DNA from: Symsagittifera roscoffensis
Taxonomy: Eukaryota > Xenacoelomorpha > Acoela > Convolutidae
DNA: 64,000 bases
Assembly (NCBI RefSeq): GCF_963678635.1
Contig: NC_087070.1
Span: forward strand, 5,676,539 to 5,740,538
Direction: 5' to 3'
Shown: one piece after another, positions 10,141 through 19,800 of the stretch
Layout: each line of letters starts with the position of its first letter
Numbering within the stretch: the first letter of the stretch is position 1
The notes under the pieces: generated by a model
Told to the model about the DNA's origin: nothing
The model's database searches: none
What the model saw: the letters and a program-made list of their open reading frames with translations, nothing else
Made by a program: the position numbers and the translations under genes

Positions 10141-12110
10141 ATGAAGTATCGCTTGCTTGTCCTTTTTTTATTGGTTTTTGCCTGTTTTGTTAACATTTCG
10201 ACAACCTTGTGAGAACGTCGTCATTATTGTTCCGACCATCCATTTAGGGATAGAAAAACTACAGGGTAGCCTGCGTTTTTTCCTCCCAATTTCAAATACA
10301 TCAAAGAAAACCATATGTAACATAAATGTGGTATCAAATATAAACCCTAATTCTTGTGATTCAGATTCCAAAAAAAAGTTGTTGAAGTGTTCAAAAAAAC
10401 CAATCCAAAAATTTTAGTTTTTGAGACTAAATTATAATCAGACCGAAATTTAATGTTTGAATTTTCAATTTGAATATTCTGGATTTTTTAGACATTTCAA
10501 ACATTTTAAGTTGATAACAATTGTTCTTAAACCAATTCAATTTTCAACAAAACTAAACAAAAACAAAAAAGTCGAAAAAATACAACAAAGACTTTTCAAA
10601 CGTTTAACTTGTGCAGTTTGTTTTATTTAGAAAATTTTCTTTTAAAAAAGTTGAGTGATCGGAACATTCTTGAGCTACTTGCAAAAGAACTGGCTATTCT
10701 TGTTCTCATTTCAGTGGCGCTCTGCAAAAAGTTGGAAAAAATATTTTTTCAAACATCCTTTCTAGTTTTCAAGGAAACTCGAACGTGCCCCAACACGATG
10801 CGCAAACAATAGTGAAATACGCTGATCATGACAAACATCTTCAAAAACAAGTATTTCGGTTCAGAAATGGAAACCTCGGAGTTTTGTACATCAGGCGTGT
10901 AATTTGTGATGAGCGAAAAATTGGCTCAATGAAAATTCTTGTTATTTTTGCTAGCCCCCAAAATTTTAAATTGGATCGCCTAAATACTGGTGATATTAAG
11001 TGTTTGGTTAACGGTAACTTAACAAACACTCTCAAAACATTTTATACATCGGAAGATATTTTAATGTTTCCATTTGTCAATTCACTGGAATGCCCAGAAA
11101 AAATTTCATTGTTTTTCAACTGGAATAAATCGATTACTAACCAGCTCAAAGTCGAGCGCCAGTATAAAAAGTCTCCTACCAATTCGAGACACAACATGTC
11201 AATTGTTTTGTGTTCTCCAGCAATTACGAAAATGATGGATATTTCAAGTCCTCAACGTCTGATAGAATATATCGAATACCAAAGAGCTGCAGGCGTGCAC
11301 AAAATGGTTCTAGCTGAGTTTAATGAAAGATTCTACAAATTCACGCTTGCTGAAACCTCCCGGAAAGTTCTGGATTATTACAAGAAACTCGGGTTCTTAG
11401 AAACGTTTCAGGTATCTCTTACAAGCAATCACGGAAAGTCTTTGTATGAACTCGCTGATTCGACTAAACCAGCTCAATTTACATACTGTATGCTTAAAAA
11501 CGCATTGATTTCTAATTACGTTATTGCACAAGACTTAGACGAAATTGTTGGTTTCAATACAACCAGATACTCAAACCTACAAGAAGCAATTTCAGCAGCA
11601 GAAGACAAAAATTACAGTTTCTCGAGTTTTTACCTTCAAGACCAACCGATTGCTAGAAGATGCATGAAATACAAAGATCTGGCTGAAAATTCTTCATTTT
11701 TGATCGTCAATTCTAGTTTGTTTTATAGAAATAGATTCCATGGGGGCAAAACTATTCATTCTAGTCAGACGTGTCAAGTTGTTTCACACCATTACTGTGT
11801 AATGGCAAGAAATGAAGACACCATAAATTCCAATAACTTGTTCACAGCAAGGGTCGGTATTCGCGACTCGGACCCAAATTTCTCTACGATAATCAATTTG
11901 CACTTTCCAAAGGGTACAGAAATTATGAGAAATTTACATTTTAGAGATTTGAGTTTGAAAGATTTTCGAGAGCATCCAAAAAACGAGTCTGAAAGATGCG
12001 AGCCAGAAAACTTAGTTTCTATAAATTGGCTGCAAAAAATATCGGACAGGCTGTTGTTCAACTCTGAAACAGTTCTTAAAAAACTGAACCTTGATAAAAG
12101 TGAGAATTAA
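10141..12110 (+). CDS. GT92 (DUF23) family glycosyltransferase, two-exon model
   Basis: Exon 2 (10715-12110) is a long open frame with family 92 glycosyltransferase hallmarks. These are LCSPAI (model residues 187-192), an EYIEY..AAGV helix block (207-217), YYKKLGF (244-250) and the metal-binding-type motif QDLDEI (295-300), followed by Lys-Thr-Ile and a Ser-His-His stretch (about 367-382). Exon 2 has no suitable ATG upstream; a GTG at 10785 is only an internal Val. I infer exon 1 at 10141-10208: ATG, then Lys-Tyr-Arg and about 15 hydrophobic residues, a type II signal anchor. It ends at a GTGAGA donor (10209). A CATTTCAG acceptor ends at 10714. The phases agree (two bases plus one), giving 487 residues and a 506-bp intron. 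Known family members transfer galactose or related sugars to glycans in the Golgi. The acceptor here is unknown. The frame is intact, so the gene is probably functional. Confidence 0.82.
10209..10714 (+). other. Inferred intron of the GT92 gene
   Basis: It starts GTGAGA and ends TTCTCATTTCAG. Joining the flanking exons keeps the reading frame and supplies the missing N-terminal signal anchor. An additional small exon inside cannot be excluded. Confidence 0.6.
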
Positions 12111-13120
12111 TTTATTACAAACTGATTGCAGTTTGCGACAATTTAATAGTTTGACAAAAACTAAACTTTTAAACCAAATGACAGGCGAAATCAGAAAAAA
12201 ACAATATGTTCAAATCTACTGCAAGCAGCAACCAAATATTTTTTATAGGTTCTCTTAGATTTTTTGAAAGCCTGAAAGCATTTTTTTTGCGTATGTGATA
12301 AAACAAGTTCTCATCATAAATGAAACTGTAAAACTGGCAATAACTACGCGGGAGTACAAAAATGGTGTACAATCTCAAGGTATTTATTTTTATCTGGTCA
12401 TGGACTGCTGATTTATATCATCCGGCCAAAACGATTAAAACATGAAATTTAAAACGCGTTTTTCTCAGACTTCTTTAAAGGTAGATAAACATGATGAAGA
12501 AAGAATGCCTAAAATTTTTGCAGAATTAGTAAAATGGCGCAATTTTTTTTGCAAAAAAAACGGGCCAAAAATTGTTTAAAAACTGTTTATAAGTTAAACA
12601 TTGGTAGTTTTTACAATAAAAATTGAAAATGACATTTTTCGGATATCGAACGAAAATAAGTTTATTCAGAAATTTACAAAACTGAGAAGATTTTACCTCT
12701 TAAACTTTGTTTGTTGGGCTAGTTAAGAGGCTCATTATAATGTAATTTTGTCAACTATTGAACCTATACTTTTAGCATAATTTTTAAGTGACTAAAAAAC
12801 GTAAACATCGTTTTGGGCTGAAATTTTCGGGCCGTTTTTTTTGGAAAATAAAACTCGCCATACTAATTTTGCTTTTTTACTCAGCTCTTTGTTCAATATT
12901 AACCGAATTTGAGGAAAATGCATTTCAATTTGCTGGGTATATTCTTTATTTGTCCGGATAATTAAATTGATTACAGTTGCTCGAAAATAGCTATCGTTTT
13001 TTCGGTTTGGTTGATAATTTGGGATTAATTTTTTGGTTTGATACAAAAGGAACCGGAGTCAGTTCACTGTTTGAACTGGGGCAAAAAAATAAGGTAGTTT
13101 TTTTGCAACACAATTTCCAT
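12111..13120. other. 3' flank of the GT92 gene; no gene seen
   Basis: AT-rich sequence without a sustained coding frame. There is no AATAAA within about 450 bp of the GT92 stop; the first clear AATAAA is near 12616, so the poly(A) site is uncertain. Confidence 0.5.
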
Positions 13121-13960
13121 ACGCTATTGTTCCGACTATCACGCGTAAGCAAGAAATAATCCGTCATAGAAATTGTTCTAATTTGGTTCAAGGAAGCGTA
13201 TATGCCACAATTGATTTGTAACTAGGAGCAAAATCTATCACTTTGTACTTAATTTGACTTATGGGGGGATGTTTCCTCAAAAAATCTTAAGTTTTTTTTT
13301 AAGAAAAACTTTAATTTTTTCATTACATTGAAATTTTTCATGTTCTTGCTGCTCCATAGGCCATAAAAGGCAGTCGTAACATTCAGAGCTTCGCTCTGAT
13401 ACGACCAGTCTCGTTGTTCCGACTTTCGATACGAAAGTAACGGAATATTTGTGCTCCTAATTTTTCTATTTTTTTTCAGACAAATTTCGACTTCTTAACG
13501 AGCCATTTTTGACGAAACTTTTTTTAATATCATTTGAAAGGTATTGTTGTCCTAAACTCAAACTTGAGAAAAATATTTCACCTGTGATCATTTTTGCAGA
13601 ATTACTGGGGTTTAAAGATTGCCATTTTGGCCAATTTGGGACAATTAACGCGCGACATATTTCGAGCTATTCACGCGTAAGCGGAGGTTTCATCCGTCTT
13701 AGAAATAGTTCGAAATTGGTTGAAAGAAGCTTTTTTTGCCATAAATGATTTGTTACAATGAGCGAATTCTTTCCTTTTTTTACTTTATATGGTGTGTGGG
13801 GGATGATTTTATTTTCTTTTTTTTTTTCTTTTTTTTTTCATTTAATTTTTTAATTTTAATGTTAATACTGCTCCATAAACTTTAAAAGGCAGTCGGAACA
13901 TTCAAGACTTCGCCCTGATACGAGCAGTCTTGTTTTACGTTTCTTTGCGCTAGGCATAAA
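13121..13960. repeat. Two degenerate copies of the 6.0-6.5 kb repeat, opposite orientation
   Basis: Two related blocks (about 13121-13460 and 13600-13960) share CACGCGTAAGC, then a GTTCDAATTTGGTT region, then a GGGGGATG tract, T-rich sequence, GGCAGTCGKAACATTCA and CTGATACGACCAGTC. Together they are the reverse complement of 6040-6545. At 13433-13461 an inverted repeat TTCCG..ACTTTCG/CGAAAGT..CGGAA forms a perfect-looking hairpin core. With the copy at 6.0 kb, this places inverted repeats on both sides of the 6.6-13.1 kb segment that includes the GT92 gene. Confidence 0.65.
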
Positions 13961-14149
13961 TTTTCACAAATATTCTAAACTAGTTCACTATCGAACCTAT
14001 GTCAACTGATTCGAAACGATATGTGTATTGACTAAGTTGTGCATGCGTTACTTATGCTTTGTATACTTAAACTTTCACAACATTTCAATTTTTCTTTTTG
14101 GTAGACATCATGACTGCTCGAGCCGAGGTGCTCACCCGCACCGAGCGCC

Positions 14150-14300
14150 TATCGATCATAATCGATTATATTGTCATAATATGGTCAGCATCTATAAAAT
14201 GACAAATTAATCGATTATAATCCAATGAAAATAGATTAAAACCTTAATACATTTCTGGTCAATAAAATCCATTATAATCCATTAAAAATAGTTTATAATC
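14150..14300. repeat. Second small cluster of the TATAATCGATTATA motif
   Basis: The motif and variants (ATTATAATCCATTA) recur about five times in 150 bp. This matches the larger cluster at 2340-3130 in sequence and in irregular spacing. Confidence 0.6.
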
Positions 14301-14439
14301 CTAATATTTTTTATCTCAAATGCTGTATAGTGCAGCTGCAACTTATTACGTTTCATAAAACATTACAATCACATTAAAATTTTTTAATAAATTTTTAGTA
14401 GCTAATTTTTTTATTCATCGCAGCTTAACACTTCATTTC

Positions 14440-14580
14440 ACAGGGGGAGGGGAGAAGGTAAGGTGTGAACGGTGGTAGGGGGAATTAGTTAACGATGAAT
14501 CCCCCTTTACCTTACCCCCATTTCCCCACCATTATTCCTCTCCCAAACGCCATTCGCCCCCTCCCCTCCTTTATGGGATT
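14440..14580. repeat. G-rich then C-rich inverted tract
   Basis: A G-rich block (GGGGGAGGGGAG, then GGTGGTAGGGGG) is followed within 40 bp by its C-rich counterpart (AATCCCCCTTTACC, CCCCCTCCCCTCC). The strand switch makes an imperfect hairpin and gives quadruplex or i-motif potential on opposite strands. It lies directly outside the left edge of the 30-kb duplication (about 14584). Confidence 0.5.
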
Positions 14581-14583
14581 AAA

Positions 14584-16340
14584 TAATCTCTCAATGGATA
14601 TGTTATTTTTTATAAAGCATATCAAAGAGAAACGCTGTTAATTTTGAGTTTTTGGTCTGGTTTGCCTCAGTTTTATTTCAATTGGAAAAAATAGGAGGAA
14701 CTATAGAAATATGCTGAATCAAGCTTGCTTAAGATTAATTTTAAAAAATTAATCAAATTAAGTTTATTTCTCAGTAAAATTTTATGAAGCGTTGTTTTGG
14801 TAGATTTAATAAGAGCAGAAACTCATAAGTAGGTTTCATTGCGAATTTTTATTTGTAATTTAGGTTTGAAAGATCTGCTTTAAAAACGAATAATATCCAG
14901 TAGTCTTGCTTCTTTTTCATTTACCAGGTTTTTTTTGTAAAATTACAGCTAAAAATTCTATTCTTTTTCGTGCTTATGTATTTTTTGCAAGCTTCAAATG
15001 GTTCCATTTTTCTCACATTTAACCAATTTTGGGAAATTTTGGCAAAAATTAAAACTAAATGGTGATTTTACAAATTTTTTTCAATTAATTGATTGTTCTT
15101 GGTTAAAAAATTGTTTTTTTTTTGGCTGACGAGATTCAAAATAGTAATTAATATGGAGAATTTTGATCTGCTAAAAGTCAACTTGCACAAATTACAAAAT
15201 AATTTCGAGACGTTTGAGATTAACCACCAATTTTACCACGACCAACAAATTTTTCGTTCAGTTGATCAAGATGGTTGACATATTCATTGAAAATCACGAT
15301 AAATTATATTGAAGAAGCAAAAGAGAGAGTAAGATGAGTTATGAAGAAGTAATGAATTTTGTCAATTAATAAATGTAGCTTGACAAGTTTTTCTCCAAAA
15401 TATCCTCCAACACTTCCCATTTTAGATATCATGATAATTGTGGTAAACACTTGAAAAAGTTTGAGTTCATTCAATTGAGCAAGAATGTTGAAGTTTTTCA
15501 GAATTTTATTTTATTTTAATCATTGACAAAAAACCGAGAAGGAATTTTTTTAAGTTCAAATACTTTCAATAATAACGATGGTTTTGTTAAATAAGTTCAC
15601 CTTTACATTGACAAAAACTTGTTAGGAATACATATGAAAGGTGTAAAAAGGAAAAAGTTGGTTATATAATGAGTCAAATCTGAAACACTTTCACTTACTT
15701 GTTAAAAAAACTTGGGAACTTTCACGATTTTTTAGAGAAATGGGAAGTTTCAGAATAGGTTCAGCTGATGTGAGCTTTTTTGTTGGTATTCACAAAAATA
15801 TATAACACGCATATTAGCTTTAGTTAGATCAAATCTTATCGTTTTTCTGTTTTTGAGGAAAGAAAGTCAGAAAAAACTCATATTTTTGATCAAAGTTTTG
15901 TGTCAGTGTCATAACATGATACCACTCAATCATTCATTTAGCTTTTCACGCTTTTCTCATAATATATCATTGGATTTTTACAATAAGTTGAAGAACAATT
16001 ACAAAAAATAGCCAAAAAATTGAGATTTTTGCACAAAATACTTATCATCTGAAACTTACTGTCCGAAAATCAGAAACCTATTATAAGACGTTCAGAAATC
16101 TATTCCCTATCTTAATACATAGGATTTTCAGCATTCCCGTTTAGAATTTTGAGCATTGCTGTATCGGCAAAATCGGCCGCCAAAACTTTTTGAAAACCAA
16201 ATTGTTTTTTCAAAACTTACCATCTTACCAACTGAAACTAAATCTATAACCTATCCTAAAACATGCGAAATCTATACTCTGTCCTAATGCATGTACAGAC
16301 CCGAAAATATATTGCCTAAAATAATACATGGAGGTCCGCC
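14584..16340. repeat. Diverged leader of 30-kb copy 1 (partner 44698-46300)
   Basis: The segment aligns along its whole length with 44698-46300, but with many substitutions and indels (about 80% by eye). Shared landmarks include TCTGGTTTGCCTCAGTTT near 14655 and 44770, ATTCCCGTTTA near 16135 and 46142, and ATCGGCAAAATCGG. Upstream of 14584 the similarity stops. This block is much older as a duplicate than the sequence beyond 16.8 kb. It contains the broken reading frame at 15153-15530. Confidence 0.75.
15153..15530 (+). pseudogene. Broken gene of unknown family (paralogue at 45250-45620)
   Basis: An ATG at 15153 starts a frame reading Met-Glu-Asn-Phe-Asp-Leu-Leu. It runs about 41 codons to a TGA, and coding-like sequence then continues in another frame (Lys-Met-Val-Asp-Ile-Phe, then MSYEEVMNFV, then YHDNCGKHLKKFE). 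Several stops interrupt it. The paralogue at 45.3-45.6 kb encodes the same peptide order (NNYEEVMSFVKQ, GYHDNCGKHLETF), often with different codons. Such amino-acid conservation across diverged DNA suggests a former protein gene. I do not recognise the family. Confidence 0.45.
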
Positions 16341-17483
16341 TCCCCCAGTCGATTTTACCCCGACATAAACTACTCAGATCTTTGGTGGCGAAGAGAAAAT
16401 AATTAACACTTCAAAACTCATTGGGTTTGTGAAAAGTAACAATTTAGAAGACGCTATTCAAAACAAGACTGAGTTTTACTGGGCGAAGCTCTGAATGTTA
16501 CAACTGCTCTTTAAGGTTTACGAACAGATTTTATGGTTAAGAAAAGATAATGCATCAAAAAAGGTTATAAAACTTTTTTCCATTATTTCACCTCCCTAAA
16601 TGCTATTGGAAGGGCTCCGCCGACTCCTTTCACTCAGTCTCTTTCCAGCCCGTCAATTTTTAGCTCACACATTGTCCCCTTCAATTCTTTTTTATTTTAT
16701 TTTTCTATCCCTACTTCACCCAGCCTGTTTTGATCTCATTTCTCCCAACGTTTCCGCCCGCTTAAGATCATCCGGGGGTCACGCCAAGGTCACTTCGCGG
16801 GTTAGTGATACCAAATTTATCACTTTAAGTAAGGAAGTCGAAATTTGGGCGAAAAAGTAGAAAAACATACTTCGAGCGCGAATAGTTTTTCCTTTCTTTA
16901 AAGTTTGTAACAATAGATTGGCAAAAAATGGACAGTTTTTTTATTTAATGATTTCAATTGACATTCAAACAGGCTTTCGAAATACCGTGATTAGTTTTAA
17001 GATGCAAAACGATTGCGTCAAAATTTATAGTTTAAGAATTTTAAATGTTTCTGCGCATTTTTATTAGGTTTTCAAGAAGTAAGACGTTTTAGTTGAATCG
17101 TAAAGATAATTTCAAACTGTAGAAAATATACTTAAAATTTTACCCGTAACCAACCAAGGCCTCTACAATTTGTATAGAAACTGTACACAGATATCTAACC
17201 TAATTTTCTGTGCTTCCTGTTAGGGGCAGATCTAGGACTTGTTCGAGGGGAGAAAGGCGAAATTTCAGCGCTTTCTCTCCTAAAGCGCTAAAAAGACGCT
17301 GTTTTGGCCAAATTTTCAGGTTTTCAGAAAAAAACAGGTCAAAAAAGCCGTTTTGGGCATTTTTTGGAAAATTTTGACAGAAAAATTGCGTTTTTTTGGG
17401 CGCGCGCTCCCCGTCAAAATCGGTATATATTGGCGCCGAAGGCGCAAATGGGTTTCCTAAAAATTAATTAAGGGGGACTCTGA

Positions 17484-17505
17484 GGGGGGGGGGGGGGGGG
17501 GGGGG
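17484..17505. repeat. Run of 22 G, 13 G in the second copy
   Basis: An uninterrupted G tract. The paralogous position (47448-47460) has 13 G while the surrounding sequence is nearly identical, so the tract has changed length since the duplication or was miscounted in sequencing. Confidence 0.9.
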
Positions 17506-17590
17506 AGGGTCGTCTGTTTACTTTTTATCTAACTGTAATATAGTCAATGATATGTCCAGTATTTTTTGTCGATGAGGTAACTTTTCACGT

Positions 17591-17985
17591 TCAATTTAGT
17601 CGTCTGCGCAGCATAGAGAGGAAAAGCATCTCTTGTTCGTATGCGAGGTTATTTTTGTCCATCTCGTAGTTGTCGAACAGATCAAAGCCGACTCCCAGCT
17701 CGTGTTTGCCTCCACATCCTTTGTTCACGACTCGCACTGGAATAGAAACTTGTTGTCCCACCGTTTTGTTAGTCGCTTTTCCCAGGAAAGCTATAATTTT
17801 TTCAGCTTTGAAACTGTTCCATTTGTCGATTGGCACTCTCTTTTCAATCATTCCTGCCAGAACGCTGCAATAAGAGCCAATTTTCCAATGACCGAGTTTG
17901 ACGCTGCATCGCGAAAGAGAGAGTTTATCTAAAAGCACACGACAGCCAACATAAAGATGGAAAACCCATTTATCACTTTTATAGT
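17591..17985 (-). CDS. Open frame of unknown function; possible exon
   Basis: The minus frame is open from just after a TGA near 17985 down to a TGA-free end at 17591, about 130 codons. Its composition is less AT-rich than its surroundings and shows a normal residue mix (GSYCSVLAGM, VVNKGCGGKHELGVGFDLFD). There is no ATG at the upstream end; the first plausible start is a GTG, which in a eukaryote argues for an exon rather than a full gene. A plus-strand frame of about 100 codons overlaps it, so strand is not certain. The copy at 47546-47940 is identical except at the N-terminal edge. I do not recognise the family. Confidence 0.4.
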
Positions 17986-18474
17986 AACCAAGTCATAAAT
18001 TTCAAATAAAAATTTTTCTGTTTTTTTTCGAACCTCAGTTAAAAAGACCTTTACTTGCGGCTTTCAGAAAAAACGACAGAATGTTTGTGTTTATGGTGTT
18101 TTTGCTCGAAAAATTTTACAGAAACATTTAACTTTTTTCTCTAAAAAAATCAACTAGCTTTTTAACTAGCATTAGATATCAAAGGCAAAACTATGGAAAA
18201 TTGACTGAAGAATAAACAGCTCATGAATGTTCGCTGTTCGTATTTGTGTTTTTTAGGCGAGTTGCTAGGTGAGGCGATCGTGTGGCTTTTCATGTGCGCA
18301 ATGCATTTCTAAATGAACATTAAAAAAAGACAATAAAATTTAAAACTTTTATTTGTAGTTATATTTTTTGTGAAATAGAGATTAAATATATTTCAGGCCG
18401 TTTTCAGTGCTTTTTTAATGCGAGATGGTCAAAGTTTTGATTATTCTACGTTTTAGTAACCAAGGTTTTTGTCA

Positions 18475-18496
18475 TTGTGTTCGTTTACGAACACAA
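18475..18496. repeat. Perfect 10-bp inverted repeat
   Basis: TTGTGTTCGT and ACGAACACAA are separated by TT. The same palindrome is kept at 48429-48450 in the second copy. It could be a binding site for a dimeric protein or a hairpin; no gene is adjacent. Confidence 0.6.
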
Positions 18497-18642
18497 CGAA
18501 AGATTTTGAGAAATTAAAATGAAGGAGAAAAAAATCAAAGTTTTTGGTTTATGGAAAAATGCTGGTCAAACCATTTCCATATGAAAAGCCACTAATCACA
18601 GACCTTCCATGCAATTTCTGAACAAGCATGAAAAGTGTAATA

Positions 18643-18843
18643 CTAGCAGTTTTCCATATATGAAATTGTATGATTATCATATTTAGTCAACCCCGGTCTC
18701 CTCACAAAATACAATGAAAAAGTTTCAATCCTTCTTTCACTTTGAAGGTTTACTGGATAAAAAAAACGTTTGCGAAAAATATCAATAAGTTGCGGAGAAT
18801 AAGTCCTTGAACTATCTCTAATTTTATCCACAAACATTAACAA
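18643..18843 (-). pseudogene. Coding-like fragment of unknown family
   Basis: The frame includes an ATG at 18837 and about 65 codons with mixed composition (DKIRDSSRTYSPQL, FFYPVNLQSERRIETF) ending at a TAG. The paralogue at 48597-48797 differs by one residue (Asp to Ala). Flanking frames give no continuation, so this is probably an exon or a fragment. A transposase origin is possible but unproven. Confidence 0.3.
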
Positions 18844-19372
18844 AATACTTCCATAAAATCATTCATTTCAGAACATAAACAAAAAACAAGCCTTTACCAG
18901 CCCACCCTTACCTAGTTAATGTTCTAATTCAGATCTGAAATAATCTTTTTCAAATCGAAATTTCCAATTTGAAATAGGTTGTGAAAAGTTAACCAGCCCG
19001 CCCTTCCTAGTAAATGTTCTAATTCAGATCTGAAAAATTTTTGCATTCAACTGGAATGCAAAAATTTTTTCGAAATTTCCTGCAAAATACAATGAATGAT
19101 TTTAGTTTTCCGTTTATGTGCGAAAAAATTTAAATTGTTTTTGGTAAGATGCAAAATTTTATGTGGCTTTTCAAAAAATATATGCAAAAACCCATTTTTT
19201 CAAAAATGATATTGCGAAAAACTCGAAAACTTATAGTACAAAACTAGCTGACTAACTGCTTACAAAAATTTTATTTTGGTGAGTTTTCAAGCAACAGAAA
19301 TGCAGAGGAACTTCATAAAAATTGATTTTCAACGGTGCAAGACAAACTCATTTTCTAGAATTGTTGTAGGCA

Positions 19373-19501
19373 GGGTTGCAATATTTAAAAGTAGGGTTTT
19401 TGAGACCAAGAAAATCCCCATCTGGGGCTAACATCTTTCCTGGAGTACAATTTTGGCAAGAAGAGCAGACTGATCAATTGAAGAGAAATGAAAAATATTG
19501 A
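19373..19501 (+). pseudogene. Unit 1, open block before the intron
   Basis: Here the frame is open for 42 codons and reads through SGANIFPGVQFWQEEQTDQ to a TGA. In units 3 to 6 an extra base in the CCC tract (AATCTCCC or AATTTCCC instead of AATCCCC) splits this frame, while the downstream peptide SGANIFPGV is kept. It is followed by a GTAAAC donor at 19526. It is best read as a former internal exon of the gene carried by every unit. Confidence 0.45.
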
Positions 19502-19525
19502 TTTTGAGATTAAATGAAAATGCAG

Positions 19526-19588
19526 GTAAACAACATGAGTCATCATCATTTCTATTTTTGGAAGTAATAACATCATTTCTTTTTATAG
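19526..19588 (+). other. Conserved 63-bp intron in the array unit
   Basis: It starts GTAAAC and ends TTTTTATAG. It is found at the same place in units 1, 2, 3, 5 and 6 and in their 30-kb partners. In unit 4 the donor is altered to ATAAAC and the acceptor to TTTTTAAAG (29.55-29.62 kb). Loss of both splice signals in one unit supports decay of the gene there. Confidence 0.5.
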
Positions 19589-19800
19589 ACTATTTTGTAT
19601 GGAATATCCAGCTCTGGAAATTGATTGAACTTCTTCTTCTAAAATTACTCCACATCTCTCTACAAAAACCGTTCCTCCAGATGGCTGCTGCTTTGTGTCT
19701 AGCAATTCCCACTTTTTGTTCAGATTACTATGGAAAATCACTATTTACTTCTGTTTTGAACGAATTTTACGAAAAATATTTAAAATCTCAAAATTTTTAA
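19589..19800 (+). pseudogene. Unit 1, exon after the intron with frame-broken PDGCC segment
   Basis: The frame following the intron reads DYFVWNIQLWKLIE, then runs in a shifted frame over the PDGCC region (here Met-Ala-Ala-Ala-Leu-Cys), and returns to the ancestral frame at CSDYYGKSLFTS. Against unit 4' (59589-59819), where the segment is in one frame, this indicates at least two compensating indels. The block ends at TAA on 19800. Confidence 0.4.

Larger units (their letters stand above)
16341..19045. repeat. Flank of 30-kb copy 1, nearly identical to 46300-48999
   Basis: From about 16370 the two copies become much more alike (about 95%), and from about 16800 they differ at only scattered bases and homopolymer lengths. 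The offset changes from 29971 to about 29955 because of small indels and the poly-G tract. The block carries the minus-strand frames at 17591-17985 and 18643-18843, a dispersed repeat at 17335-17450 and a perfect palindrome at 18475-18496. Confidence 0.85.

Noticed and set aside
10785-12110. GT92 gene starting at the GTG on 10785
   Set aside because: Nuclear genes of animals do not normally start at GTG, the frame is open further upstream, and an in-phase exon with an ATG and signal anchor exists at 10141-10208.
13060-13960. tRNA or small RNA genes near the hairpin motifs
   Set aside because: No cloverleaf with T-loop GTTCRA and anticodon arm could be found; the hairpins belong to the dispersed repeat.
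19385-19576. Minus-strand frames over the 63-bp intron in each array unit
   Set aside because: They are the complement of the intron and the adjoining plus exons, they change length between units, and splice signals and the poly(A) signal support the plus strand.
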